A stretch of 53,959 nt of DNA. Origin: Paenisporosarcina sp049671445. GTDB lineage: Bacteria > Bacillota > Bacilli > Bacillales_A > Planococcaceae. The DNA lies in assembly GCF_049671445.1 (NCBI RefSeq), contig NZ_JBATUX010000008.1:1-53959 (forward strand), given 5' to 3'. This document shows, in pieces, positions 17,447 to 25,934 of this stretch (positions are counted from its first letter, which is position 1; each line of letters starts with the position of its first letter). The notes beneath the pieces are model-generated. The model had not been told where the DNA came from and searched no databases. It was given only the letters and a program-made list of their open reading frames with translations. A program made the position numbers and the translations under genes.

Positions 17447-17491
17447 AAAATTGAATTTTCCCTAGCACAAAAGTGACCAAAATGAATTTTT
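17447..17491 (+). promoter_or_regulatory. Candidate ComK binding site (two AT-boxes)
   Basis: Two perfect AAAA-N5-TTTT boxes, at 17447-17459 and 17479-17491, are separated by 19 bp, or three helical turns centre to centre. B. subtilis K-boxes consist of two such boxes with 8, 18 or 31 bp between them. The second box ends 6 bp before the -35 hexamer of the ssb promoter, the right place for an activator. The competence gene ssbB (ywpH) is a known ComK target. Confidence 0.65.
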
Positions 17492-17497
17492 GTCTCT

Positions 17498-17526
17498 TTG
17501 CATACAATTTAAGTCCTTTGTACAAT
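17498..17526 (+). promoter_or_regulatory. Promoter of ssb
   Basis: TTGCAT (17498-17503), 17-bp spacer, TACAAT (17521-17526). The -35 matches only 4 of 6, consistent with activator dependence. The start codon is 30 bp downstream. Confidence 0.6.
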
Positions 17527-17556
17527 AAATTCAATACTTAAGAAGGAGGTGAATAA

Positions 17557-17976
17557 ATGAATCAAGTCGGGATGATTGGGAGAATGACAAAGAATCCGGT
17601 ACTTCGACATTTGTCAGAAGGCAGAGTGCAAGCAAGTTTTGTTTTAGCTATACAACGTACCTACAAAAATGCTAAGGCAGACGAAGCAGATTTTGTATTA
17701 TGTACGGTATGGGGAAAGCTTGCTGAACACACGGTAAAGTATTGCGGCAAAGGCTCACTGGTTGGGATAAATGGACACATACATTCCAGATCCTATCAAA
17801 AAGAAGATGGCAATCGCGTTTTCGTAACAGAAGTGATTGTTGAAGAGGTCCAGTTTTTACAAACGAAACCTAGAATTGACGAATCCTCTGAGCAAAAACA
17901 GGTGAATAAAGAATCACAAGCAAAAGAAGATTTCATTTTCACTGAAGAAGAGCATAAAGAATTACCTGTTGTGTAG
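17557..17976 (+). CDS. ssb: Single-stranded DNA-binding protein, competence-type (SsbB-like)
   Basis: An OB-fold SSB of 139 residues. It starts MNQVGMIGRMTKNPVLRHL and carries the conserved aromatic and basic positions of the strand-binding face (SFVLAIQRTYKN; FVLCTVWGKLAEHT). It is shorter than the replicative SsbA and its tail (FTEEEHKELPVV) lacks the DDDIPF-type acidic tip. Genomic position next to ywpF and the upstream AT-boxes point to the SsbB/YwpH paralogue that coats incoming DNA during transformation. The ribosome site AAGAAGGAGGTGA is near perfect. Confidence 0.9.
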   Translation: MNQVGMIGRMTKNPVLRHLSEGRVQASFVLAIQRTYKNAKADEADFVLCTVWGKLAEHTVKYCGKGSLVGINGHIHSRSYQKEDGNRVFVTEVIVEEVQFLQTKPRIDESSEQKQVNKESQAKEDFIFTEEEHKELPVV

Positions 17977-18053
17977 TGTCGATTTCTCGGTAGACCGCAC
18001 CGATGGTTAGTATACAACTATTCTCAAATCCAAGAGAAAGGAATTCACCCAAT

Positions 18054-18194
18054 ATGAAAGCGATACCTGATCACCTTATTCGAATGGAATTACATATGGA
18101 ACAATTAATTCGTATGATTGCCCATTTGAATGAGCGAATCCTTGTACTTGAACATAAACTCACCGAACCAAGCTTAAGAATAGTGGGGAAATAA
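18054..18194 (+). CDS. Small hypothetical protein
   Basis: A 46-residue Leu/Ile/Met-rich amphipathic protein (MKAIPDHLIRMELHMEQLIR...), probably a short coiled coil. The ATG at 18054 is preceded by GAGAAAGGAA at a slightly long distance. An upstream in-frame ATG at 18003 would add residues unlike the rest. It lies 77 bp after ssb with a terminator behind it, so it may be the last gene of that transcript. I recognise no family. Confidence 0.55.
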   Translation: MKAIPDHLIRMELHMEQLIRMIAHLNERILVLEHKLTEPSLRIVGK

Positions 18195-18208
18195 CGCTTT
18201 AATTAATT

Positions 18209-18254
18209 GACAAGAGAGGAAAACCGGTCGCGTGAAGCACGACCGGTCTTGTAC
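18209..18254 (+). terminator. Hairpin after the ssb transcript
   Basis: Stem ACCGGTCG / CGACCGGT with a 9-nt loop, extended by outer ACAAG / CTTGT arms. The T-run is weak. Confidence 0.6.
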
Positions 18255-18329
18255 ATAGAATGAGTAGCAGGTCATAATAAGATTGGCTCAGAAGTTGGAA
18301 TAACTAAACGTAGATGCGGTTGATTTCCG

Positions 18330-18490
18330 TTATGGGCGGACGCTTTCCGCGGGTGGTCCGTGTGCCTCCTCGTTGAAAAACCTATGCTCCTGCGGTTACT
18401 CGTCGCAAACGAATTGCACACAATTCGTTCGCTACGCTCTCTGTGGGCTCACACCTGGACACACTTTTCCCGCCGGAGTCGCCGCCCTTC
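18330..18490 (+). repeat. GC-rich extragenic repeat element
   Basis: This contains GCGGACGCTTTCCGCGGG, GTGCCTCCTCG and GCTCCTGCGGTTACTCGTCGC words. Comparable GC-rich palindromic intergenic elements are common in Bacillaceae and Planococcaceae genomes. The inner part has an inverted repeat CGAATTG / CAATTCG. Related but rearranged pieces occur at 53.6-53.9 kb. Open frames across it are spurious. It is part of a 946-bp gap (18195-19140) with no gene. Confidence 0.65.
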
Positions 18491-18619
18491 ACTCCAATCA
18501 AACGACCGAAATTCTTAACGAATTTAAAGAATACTCTTTAAATATTCGTATATCATCCATCAAATGGCATATATGAAATTGACACAGTAGTTTAATTAAA
18601 TGTTTGAAACAGGAAGGGA

Positions 18620-18740
18620 ATATGCGACTCCCCCGCGGAAAAACGGGCAGTCAGGTCCCCGCGAGAGTGAGAATGATGATGAGAGCCACAATTTGAAGAA
18701 CAATTGCGGCTCTTCATCGGAGGAAAGAACTCCCGCAGAT
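18620..18740 (+). repeat. Second GC-rich element fragment with hairpin
   Basis: Pieces resembling the GC-rich element (CTCCCCCGCGGAAAAACGGG, CCCCGCGAGAG, ACTCCCGCAG) surround a hairpin with arms AGAGCCACAATT and AATTGCGGCTCT (one mismatch). It is probably a decayed or composite copy of the family at 18330 and 53600. Confidence 0.5.
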
Positions 18741-18864
18741 GATTAGCATTCACTTTTTATAAAGAACACCCCAACGGGATCAGTCGCAGCCAAAAATTGG
18801 GGAACATTAGTGGCTAAGTCTGCCACCGTCTATTTTTCCTTTAGAGTAACTTTTATTATTAGCT

Positions 18865-18975
18865 TTAAAGGATGGTCTGAAATAAAGTAAGCAGAAAGAG
18901 GCCGAAATTGCATCTTCGGTCGACTATCTACGAATAGATAGAATCTATTCTCTCATAAACCAAACAAACTAAACT
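18865..18975 (+). repeat. Dispersed hairpin repeat, copy 2
   Basis: The word order is the same as in 11935-12045: CTTTAAA, TGGT..GAAATAAA, TAAGC, AGAGG, stem GGCCGAA, loop ATTGCATC, stem TTCGGTC (18900-18921), then TATCTAC and ATTCTCT. A further shared segment, GCAGAGGAAGCGTCAGAAGCG at about 19096 versus GCAGAGGATGTGTCGGAAGCG at about 11699, lies nearby in both regions. Confidence 0.6.
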
Positions 18976-19030
18976 GTGCGCATTCAGATTTTTAGGGAGC
19001 TAAGGACGAATCCCAGCCGCAGAATGATTT

Positions 19031-19074
19031 AAAAAAATAGAATGGGGCGAGTGACGAAGTCACAAGCCCCACTC
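19031..19074 (-). terminator. Terminator of the ywqB-ywqA pair
   Basis: On the minus strand a GGGGC / GCCCC and GTGAC / GTCAC stem is followed by a long T-run (plus-strand AAAAAAATAG). It lies about 70 bp after the helicase stop. Confidence 0.75.
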
Positions 19075-19140
19075 TTAAATATTTAGATCATAGTGCAGCA
19101 GAGGAAGCGTCAGAAGCGCAGTGAAAACCTATTTGCATAG

Positions 19141-21873
19141 TTAACCTAAAGTTAATAAATCCTTCAGATCTTCATCTGCCATTTCAGTAATCCATTGACT
19201 CGATTGGATTAAGTCTTCAGATAGTGCTTGTTTATCAGCCAGTAATTTATCGATTTTTTCTTCAATTGTACCTATGGTTACAAACTTATGAACATGCACA
19301 AAACGCGTTTGCCCGATACGATAAGCACGGTCTGTAGCTTGATTCTCAACCGCTGGATTCCACCATCGATCGGCATGTAATACATGATTTGCTGCTGTTA
19401 AATTAAGTCCTGTACCGCCAGCTTTCAGAGACAAAATAAACACTGGAAATTCTTTTTCTTGGAACGCTTCTACAAGATTGTCACGTTGTATTTTTGGCAT
19501 ACTACCCGACAAGAATGGTGGATCAATGTCGTATAATTCACTTAAACAATGCTGTAACAAGTGGCCCATGCCAATATATTGCGTGAAAATTAGACATTGC
19601 TCACCGCGAGCGGCAATTTCGGCAGCGAGTGTGACAATGCGTGCTAACTTCTCAGAACGCTCCATCATATACTCCGCTTCACCAAATCCCTCTTTTAAAT
19701 AAAGAGCTGGGTGATTACACAATTGCTTCAGCTTGCTTAACATTTTTAAAATAAGACCTTTTTTCTCAAATCCGGTTAAGGTTTCAAGCTTGAACAACGT
19801 TTCTTGAATCAAACTTTCATAGAGTGCAGCTTGCTCTGTTGTGAGTGGACAATACTCGCGTTGTTCTTGTTTATCCGGAAGATTTAATAACAAATCCGGA
19901 TCTTGTTTCGTACGTCTTAACAAGAAAGGACGTATTTTGGCACGTAGTTTTTGCTTATGATTTTCTGATTCGTCACGTTCAATGGGTGCAATGAAATTTT
20001 CTTGGAACTTACGGAAACTACCCAAATAACCTTTATAAATAAAGTCGAAAATTGCCCATAACTCGGACAAGCGGTTTTCTACAGGTGTACCCGTTAACGC
20101 TAGATGATGTTCACCGCGCAATTTTCGAATCGCTCGGCTTTGCTTTGTATGCATGTTTTTAATATTTTGTGCTTCATCAAGTGTCACGCTACACCACTCA
20201 ATTTCACTTAACGCTTCTGCGTCTTGTGAAGCCGTACCAAACGTAGTTAAGACTACGTCAGGTTTTAAAGCTCCTAATTCGACAGCAAGTGACTCATCTT
20301 TAGAACGTGTCTGTCCATAGTGTACATGTACATTTAAGTCAGGCGCAAAACGTGCAAGCTCTTTTTGCCAGTTTCCTAAAACAGAAGTCGGACAAATGAT
20401 GAACGATGGCTTAAAGGTTTGATTCGTACGATGTACGTGTAATAAATAAGCAATCAATTGAACCGTTTTCCCAAGACCCATATCATCAGCTAAACATACG
20501 CCGAATCCTTGTTCACGCATAAACACAAGCCAGTCTAGTCCTTGTTGTTGATATGGACGTAACTCGGTTAATAGGTGAGGGGATACGATTGTTGTAGGCA
20601 ATTCTTTTTTCTCTTGAAGTTGTTCCAAATACCTTTTCAACGATTGATTCAATTCAAATTGGAATAATGGATCTTCATCTTCTTCGCCAGTTTCATCTTC
20701 ATTAATAAGAGCATCAGGCAATTCACGGAAAAGCAATTCTTTGACTGTCCAGTTTTCATTTTCAGTCTGCTCCATTAATTGACGGATTTCATGCATCCAA
20801 TTCGAATCAATGCGGAACCACTCGTTTCCAGCACGAATGTATTCACGATTTTCTTCAACCATTTGTTTGAATTGATCTTCTGAAATCGCTTGACCGTTTA
20901 AAGAGAAATTCCAATCGAAAGTTAAAATTTCATTTAAACCAGCTGTCGTTTTAAATGTCGCCGTTTTCGCGTTTGATTTCACACGGAGTTTGGATTCCTT
21001 CACTGCTTTTAACCAAGCCGGCAAAATGACTTCAAAGCCGAGAGCTTGCAAACGCGCCGCATCATCCCGTAAAAAGTGACGAACGTCTAGATCACTCAGT
21101 GCCAATGATATAAACCGATTTCCATCGGCTTCAATATTCATCAAATCAAGCATATTAGATTGAGTTTCATGCACGTACGACGCATGCACTTTCCATTTAT
21201 CAGGTAATGCCTCTTCGATAGGAGACTGTTTCTTTCGAAAAGCGGGAGTCCAGTGAACTGAACTTTTTTTGCCCCGAACGACTGTTTCAAGAATCCATTC
21301 GTCTGATAAAGATTCAGGCTCGCTAAGACGCAGTGCCACGTTGACTTCTCCTTGACCAGTCTGTGATTGCAGTGGCCATCCACCTTGCTTGAAGAAAGGA
21401 AGAAGAGTTGGAATATCATGTAACGTTAAGCCGACACTATAGAGTTTTTGCTGTATAGCCGAAGTCAGCATCAGTTTTGCAGCAGGTGGTGCATCAGGTG
21501 AAGAATGAACGAGCGAATCCTCTTCAAATGATAAATCGTCCCACAGAGTTGGTGAACTCCAAAAACTCGAAGCTTGTTGAATGGTTTCAATCATCGACTC
21601 ATCTTCTGGAGCGAACCCACTAACGTGGACGTAAGGATGTTTAGTAATAGGAGAAAATAGCTCGACAAGCTCTAATGATGAAAAGTTTGTTTCTTCATCG
21701 TGATGCAGACCATAAAAAGATGGTTCATGCTGAAAAGATATAAACGAAATCCATTGTTCAGTAAATAACCGCATGCCCTCATCGTTATAGGCATGAACGG
21801 TCGTAAATCCATCATCCATTTTGTCGAATGAAAGGATTAAATTCTTCATAAAAGGCGATACATGGGAAGTCAT
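19141..21873 (-). CDS. SNF2-family DNA-dependent ATPase (YwqA-like)
   Basis: A 910-residue Swi2/Snf2 protein. An N-terminal SNF2-associated region (about 1-420) precedes two RecA-like domains. Walker A DDMGLGKT ends near residue 470, the DEAQ box is near 566, SALTGTPVEN-type motif III follows, and motifs V/VI read GGTGLNL and QATDRAYRIGQ (about 845-855). Such proteins use ATP to translocate on duplex DNA and move bound proteins; in bacteria they are tied to RNA polymerase recycling or repair. Its ATG overlaps the stop of the upstream SWIM gene in ATGA, so the two are coupled, as in B. subtilis ywqB-ywqA. Confidence 0.93.
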   Translation of the reverse strand: MTSHVSPFMKNLILSFDKMDDGFTTVHAYNDEGMRLFTEQWISFISFQHEPSFYGLHHDEETNFSSLELVELFSPITKHPYVHVSGFAPEDESMIETIQQASSFWSSPTLWDDLSFEEDSLVHSSPDAPPAAKLMLTSAIQQKLYSVGLTLHDIPTLLPFFKQGGWPLQSQTGQGEVNVALRLSEPESLSDEWILETVVRGKKSSVHWTPAFRKKQSPIEEALPDKWKVHASYVHETQSNMLDLMNIEADGNRFISLALSDLDVRHFLRDDAARLQALGFEVILPAWLKAVKESKLRVKSNAKTATFKTTAGLNEILTFDWNFSLNGQAISEDQFKQMVEENREYIRAGNEWFRIDSNWMHEIRQLMEQTENENWTVKELLFRELPDALINEDETGEEDEDPLFQFELNQSLKRYLEQLQEKKELPTTIVSPHLLTELRPYQQQGLDWLVFMREQGFGVCLADDMGLGKTVQLIAYLLHVHRTNQTFKPSFIICPTSVLGNWQKELARFAPDLNVHVHYGQTRSKDESLAVELGALKPDVVLTTFGTASQDAEALSEIEWCSVTLDEAQNIKNMHTKQSRAIRKLRGEHHLALTGTPVENRLSELWAIFDFIYKGYLGSFRKFQENFIAPIERDESENHKQKLRAKIRPFLLRRTKQDPDLLLNLPDKQEQREYCPLTTEQAALYESLIQETLFKLETLTGFEKKGLILKMLSKLKQLCNHPALYLKEGFGEAEYMMERSEKLARIVTLAAEIAARGEQCLIFTQYIGMGHLLQHCLSELYDIDPPFLSGSMPKIQRDNLVEAFQEKEFPVFILSLKAGGTGLNLTAANHVLHADRWWNPAVENQATDRAYRIGQTRFVHVHKFVTIGTIEEKIDKLLADKQALSEDLIQSSQWITEMADEDLKDLLTLG

Positions 21874-23435
21874 AAAGGCAAGTTTCCTTTCTGTATCTCT
21901 TCTTGTAGTGCACGTAAGCGGCGATATTTTGTTTGAATCTCACCTACATATAGGTTCCAATAATCGGTTTTGCCACTTTTCTTGGCAGCGGATTTCATTT
22001 TCTTCCAAATTCGCACTGCTTGCTTGTAGTTATGGCGATTGCGTTCTCTCACTTCATTAAGTGCCAAGACATGATAGAACGGTAACACGGCTTCTGGAGC
22101 TTCTTGTAGGATAGTTTTCATACCGCATGACTCTGCATAGTCGAGAGTTGATGCAAAGCGGTGATGGAGCGCAACCCAGTCCTGATAACGATGTTGGTCA
22201 ATTAAGAAATCTGAATAAGCCCGAACACCAAATGATCCGAACTGCCAAAACAATTGTTCACGTTCTTCATCCGGCAAATCGATATGTTTATACAACGCAT
22301 ATAATTTTGACACGAACAAGGAGCGGTTCCATGCAGATAAATGGCTATTCACATAGTCAAAAATATGTGGACGCATCGCATGTAAAATAATCGTAAGTGA
22401 TGTTAAATCGTCTTGTTCTTTCGCGAGTTTCGCTAAATGCATCCACTCTGGCATTTGACTAGCATGAATTTTATCGGCAATCTCTTGTAACTCTTCTGGC
22501 TTCTTGAGAAGTACACAGAAGAATGCACGGAAGATAGCGTTGTCAAAATTCTTGATTTCAAGTAAGTATTCATATTCTTTCTCACGACGACCTTTTTCAG
22601 TCAGCATGATTACCCAGAATGCATGAAGCAAATTAAAGCGAAGATCATCCATGGTTTTTAGATCATAAACGATATGACGCACATGCAAAACTAGTGCATC
22701 ATAAAAAGGGTCCGCTGCGAATAAACGAGGCTTATTCGAAAGAGTAATTAACTGATGTTGCATATCTTCAATATCGGTCTGAATGGTGGCCCGGAACATG
22801 TTTTCGTTTAGGTCTTCACTTACTTCAAACAAAAGACGTAATAACATGGTACGCGTGTAGACATCGTAAAGAGGCTGCCATTCACGTTCAAAAGGCATAA
22901 ACTTCTTTAATTTTTGTTTCATTTGATTGATTGAACTGTCGATATAATAGCGTTCTTTCCAAGACCATTCACCAGAAACGGCATTAAACGTCGATTGAAC
23001 AATCGCATTCCAGCTTTCAGGTGTACGTTCATTGGCTAAGATCGAAAGTTGTTCTGTCTTTTTTAAACGCCATTCCTGGAGCCACTCAGAGAGAGATGAC
23101 TTTTGCATATATAAACTAAAAATAACAGCTAAGCTATGACGGCATAACCGTTTTTCTGGACAAGAACATGTTATTTGTTCATCTACTAAGTGAATCGTCA
23201 CAACGGCTGAACTGACATCATGCACTCGTGCTTCTAAAGTATGTTCGTAAGGATCATAGGAGAGAGCGCGGACTGCCCCGTTACGCACGGCAAAGGAAGC
23301 ACGACGAACAAGCTCTTCATCATCTAAATGAGAAGGGTGTAGGTCTTCAGAAAGCGTCTTCATCCATTGTTGGATATGTGATTGGTAACGCACAGCAATA
23401 TTAAATAATGAATGGCTCAATAGCAACATCTCCAA
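21870..23435 (-). CDS. SWIM zinc-finger protein (YwqB-like)
   Basis: A 521-residue protein with an N-terminal SWIM zinc finger, ligands C90, C92, C98 and H100 (CSCPEKRLCRH). SWIM domains bind DNA or partner proteins and often accompany SNF2 ATPases. The rest is helical and unrecognised. The start is uncertain: TTG 23435 has GGAAAG at good distance, ATG 23427-23429 and TTG 23418-23420 (with GGAG upstream) are alternatives. It overlaps the downstream helicase by four bases and probably acts with it. Confidence 0.85.
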   Translation of the reverse strand: MEMLLLSHSLFNIAVRYQSHIQQWMKTLSEDLHPSHLDDEELVRRASFAVRNGAVRALSYDPYEHTLEARVHDVSSAVVTIHLVDEQITCSCPEKRLCRHSLAVIFSLYMQKSSLSEWLQEWRLKKTEQLSILANERTPESWNAIVQSTFNAVSGEWSWKERYYIDSSINQMKQKLKKFMPFEREWQPLYDVYTRTMLLRLLFEVSEDLNENMFRATIQTDIEDMQHQLITLSNKPRLFAADPFYDALVLHVRHIVYDLKTMDDLRFNLLHAFWVIMLTEKGRREKEYEYLLEIKNFDNAIFRAFFCVLLKKPEELQEIADKIHASQMPEWMHLAKLAKEQDDLTSLTIILHAMRPHIFDYVNSHLSAWNRSLFVSKLYALYKHIDLPDEEREQLFWQFGSFGVRAYSDFLIDQHRYQDWVALHHRFASTLDYAESCGMKTILQEAPEAVLPFYHVLALNEVRERNRHNYKQAVRIWKKMKSAAKKSGKTDYWNLYVGEIQTKYRRLRALQEEIQKGNLPL

Positions 23436-23886
23436 AAAAAAACTTTCCTTTCATTATACGGCTTTTCGAGGAAAACCGTAAGTGAAAGGAAAGAATTAAG
23501 ATTTTAAATTCAAATAAGCTTTCAAAAATTCTTTTAGATCGCTCTTATTAAGCGAAGATTGATTAGCAAAGTCTTGAAAAAATTAATGAAAAGTAGGATT
23601 TAATTTATATGCGAGATAGACAGGGTTGATTGTTACTTGTCTTTAATCATCGATGGGTTCTTTTACTCGTAATAATTTCTCTCGGAAATTGATAGAGTTT
23701 GCACATTTTACGAAATACAGGGAGTATGCTGCTTTCTAGGATTGTATCATAGCGCGATTATGTGCAAGTAGTAAAATTTATTTTACAACCGAAACAGAAA
23801 TAAACAGAATCTCTGTTTTTAAAATGTTCTTATTTACATCCATTTTTGGGAATTAAATTAGCGAGAAATTCAAATTAAATTTATTA
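23436..23886 (+). other. AT-rich gap with no recognised feature
   Basis: About 450 bp between the divergent SWIM gene and the next plus-strand gene. It must hold the minus-strand promoter. I see no convincing promoter, hairpin or reading frame. Confidence 0.4.
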
Positions 23887-23953
23887 AGGGAAAGGTTGAT
23901 CTGTTTGCCCATTCTACGAAATTAACTTACCAGGGTTAAATCAAAGCGCCAAA

Positions 23954-24247
23954 GTGAATCCATGTGGACAAGAAGTTCTACTTTATATTACACCGAATGG
24001 CAATAAGAAATCAGCGATTATTACGTCGAATGATAAAGGAATAGCAAGAATTAAAAGAATGACATTTGATTGTATTCAAATTGAAGATATTCAAATTGAT
24101 TTTCTTAAAAATAAATGTTCATTTACTTGCTACGAACGACTAGGTAATGAAATGACTTCCACGATACAATACATACTGCTTGGATTCTTTATTCGATATC
24201 ATGATAAATCAATGGCCTATTTTACGTTCGGAAAACCTCTTACATAA
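23954..24247 (+). CDS. Hypothetical protein, possibly frameshifted at its start
   Basis: A 97-residue protein from GTG 23954, mostly beta by appearance, with Cys, Lys and Ile enrichment; no family recognised. This GTG has no ribosome site. The same frame is open upstream to 23900 and reads peptide-like (FYEINLPGLNQSAK). A TTG at 23905, 9 nt after GGGAAAGG, begins exactly there but in the neighbouring frame. Removing one C from the CCC run at 23908-23910 would join it to this frame. It is either a real short gene from 23954 or a gene broken by one inserted base. A terminator follows. Confidence 0.55.
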   Translation: MNPCGQEVLLYITPNGNKKSAIITSNDKGIARIKRMTFDCIQIEDIQIDFLKNKCSFTCYERLGNEMTSTIQYILLGFFIRYHDKSMAYFTFGKPLT

Positions 24248-24255
24248 CCACCGCC

Positions 24256-24284
24256 CCGCCTAACTCTAGGCGGTATTTTTTCCG
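24256..24284 (+). terminator. Intrinsic terminator
   Basis: Stem CCGCCTA / TAGGCGG with an ACTC loop, followed by TATTTTTTCC. Confidence 0.85.
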
Positions 24285-24315
24285 ATTTTATCCTGCACGA
24301 AATAGACGGGAATGT

Positions 24316-24324
24316 GATACAATA
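24316..24324 (+). promoter_or_regulatory. Extended -10 promoter of the IDEAL-domain gene
   Basis: TGATACAAT matches TGnTATAAT with one change, 42 bp before the start codon. The -35 region is poor. Confidence 0.45.
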
Positions 24325-24366
24325 GTAGTAATCAGAATATTTTGATTAAAACAAGGGGGGATCACA

Positions 24367-24801
24367 ATGTTACACGTACAACTAATGAAACCGTTCTACT
24401 CAAAACTAGAAGGACAAAAGATGAAATTGGTATTTGCTTATCAATACTTTTCCATAAAAAAAGATGACGAACTCTTTCACTTCATTCCTGTCGAAGGCAA
24501 AGAAATCATCGTCAATATGAACACATACCAAGTGGAAAACTTATCTGAAGTTTTCGTTTTTCAAAAAGGTAATCGCTTTATTCGTTTGCCACTCTATCAA
24601 TTATTGCTAGTGTCAGATATTCATACGCATCTGCAAACAATTTTACAACACGGCGAACCGGAAGACAGAGAGCCTGGTAGCGATGTAAAAGAAGAAGCAA
24701 ACGAATTCATCTCTTTATTAGAAGAAGCAAATCTTAGTCGAATGATTGACTACGCTCTTCAAAATCGCGATGAAAATCTCTTTAATCGTTTATTACACTA
24801 A
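24367..24801 (+). CDS. IDEAL-domain protein
   Basis: A 144-residue cytoplasmic protein. The C-terminus (FISLLEEANLSRMIDYALQ, then NRDENLFNRLLH) is an IDEAL domain, a short helical module named after its motif and found in several Bacillales proteins. The N-terminal 100 residues are beta-rich and unrecognised. The ribosome site AAGGGGGGATCAC is strong and a good terminator follows, so it is a single-gene unit. Function unknown. Confidence 0.7.
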   Translation: MLHVQLMKPFYSKLEGQKMKLVFAYQYFSIKKDDELFHFIPVEGKEIIVNMNTYQVENLSEVFVFQKGNRFIRLPLYQLLLVSDIHTHLQTILQHGEPEDREPGSDVKEEANEFISLLEEANLSRMIDYALQNRDENLFNRLLH

Positions 24802-24835
24802 CCGTTGGAGGATACCCATGGAATTCTATAAAAAA

Positions 24836-24876
24836 TGAAAACACCTACCTTAATTTATATGAGGAAGGTGTTTTTA
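24836..24876 (+). terminator. Intrinsic terminator
   Basis: A 13-bp stem with one mismatch (AAAACACCTACCT / AGGAAGGTGTTTT), followed by T and AT. Confidence 0.85.
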
Positions 24877-24936
24877 TGTGGACTTTTTTTCTGGTTAAAG
24901 GCAGATGTTGATGCGAGGAAAAGAATTTAGTATGTA

Positions 24937-25125
24937 ACATAGGAATAATCGGGAACCACGTAGGAAAAATAGGGATTTACGTAGGAAAAAATAAGCGTCA
25001 CGTAGGAATCTTGATTTCACGTCTGACTTTTTACCGTTCACGTCTGAAAAAATAGACTTCACGTCTGAAAAAACGGCATCGACGTCTGAAAAATACGTGC
25101 TCACGTCTGACAAATGAAATATTGG
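24937..25125 (-). repeat. 21-bp phased repeat array with a change of core word
   Basis: Nine units. Plus-strand words ACATAGGA or ACGTAGGA start at 24937, 24958, 24979 and 25000, then ACGTCTGA at 25019, 25040, 25061, 25082 and 25103. All steps are 21 bp except the single 19-bp step where the word changes. Read on the minus strand, units are TTTTTCCTACGT and TTTTTCAGACGT, the latter the same word as the array at 11.8 kb. A minus-strand frame is open through it, giving a heptad SDVxxxF pattern, but it has no ribosome site and is judged spurious. Confidence 0.85.
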
Positions 25126-25212
25126 TCATGATATGCCGAATACTGTAAGAATAGCTATCTCCTTTAAAAATGACCACCTCTTAATAAGATTCACTTCCAT
25201 CTTATAATAATA

Positions 25213-25252
25213 GTAAAACCCTTCATCGAACGAATCAATCGAGGAAGGGTTC
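25213..25252 (-). terminator. Terminator of the 34-residue gene
   Basis: Arms AACCCTTC / GAAGGGTT around a loop of about 20 nt; on the minus strand a TTTT tract follows. It lies 29 bp past the stop of the small minus-strand gene. Confidence 0.7.
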
Positions 25253-25280
25253 TATTCGTATTTGTCCATAGAATACGCTC

Positions 25281-25385
25281 CTAGAATGAAGTAAACATAT
25301 ACAAACCAATGATAAATACACTTGAACCAATGACGCCGAACAATAAATCGGCTGCACTTAAATCAAATAGTTTGCCAAATTTCAA
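25281..25385 (-). CDS. Very small membrane protein (34 residues)
   Basis: From TTG at 25385 the peptide starts MKFGKLFDLSAADLL and continues into one hydrophobic helix (GVIGSSVFIIGLYMF), ending TSF. AAAGGA lies 10 nt upstream and a minus-strand terminator follows the stop, so all parts of a gene are present although it is too short for most gene finders. A GTG three codons upstream (25394) would sit on the ribosome site. No family recognised; small single-helix proteins of this kind often modulate membrane complexes. Confidence 0.6.
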   Translation of the reverse strand: MKFGKLFDLSAADLLFGVIGSSVFIIGLYMFTSF

Positions 25386-25870
25386 ACCTAACACGTCCTT
25401 TCTAAATAAATTCTCTGCTCGAAGTAGTGAAATTCTTCATCTGTTTGTGCATTATGACATGCTATCAATTGCGCATTGCAGGAAATACGATGAAGTTATT
25501 ATATGTAAGCGTTTTCCTTTGATAGGTTATATAAAGTGTAGGTTTGAATAAAAATATTTATTCATTTATGTGAGATAAAACAAAATTCGATTTTGCTGCC
25601 CTTTTTCAAGAGGAAATTTGGTTTTTGGAATGGTATTAGTATGCAAAATTCAAATTTAGAGAGAAATATTTCATTCTACAAACAAGAGATTTAAACTATA
25701 GAAGAGCTGTTACTCCCTTTTTGGGGAAGGGGAAATAGAGGGAATAGGATTTCCATACATAGTGCAGCGGCTAGCTCGACTCATTCCTATTTAACCGCTT
25801 GCAGTTTAAACTCCATGAACAATATCCTTACTCCCTATTTAGGTTGGGGCCTAAATCTTGAAATGAAAAT

Positions 25871-25918
25871 AACGCAAAAAGTGTAAGTAGAGTTGGGAGC
25901 TTACACTTTTTTGCGTTG
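25871..25918 (+). terminator. Strong orphan hairpin
   Basis: Arms AACGCAAAAAGTGTAAG and CTTACACTTTTTTGCGTT pair over about 17 bp around a 12-nt loop. It looks like a terminator, yet no gene lies within 480 bp upstream on the plus strand, and the minus-strand direction also has no gene. Confidence 0.6.
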
Positions 25919-25934
25919 GTTAAACTCTCAATGT

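Noticed and set aside
18373..18576. 67-codon frame in the GC-rich element
   Set aside because: It lies wholly in an extragenic repeat whose other copies are rearranged; no ribosome site.
24895..25113. 72-codon minus-strand frame with heptad SDV repeats
   Set aside because: It is the 21-bp array read in one frame; the same word at 11.8 kb is open in a different frame, and no ribosome site is present.
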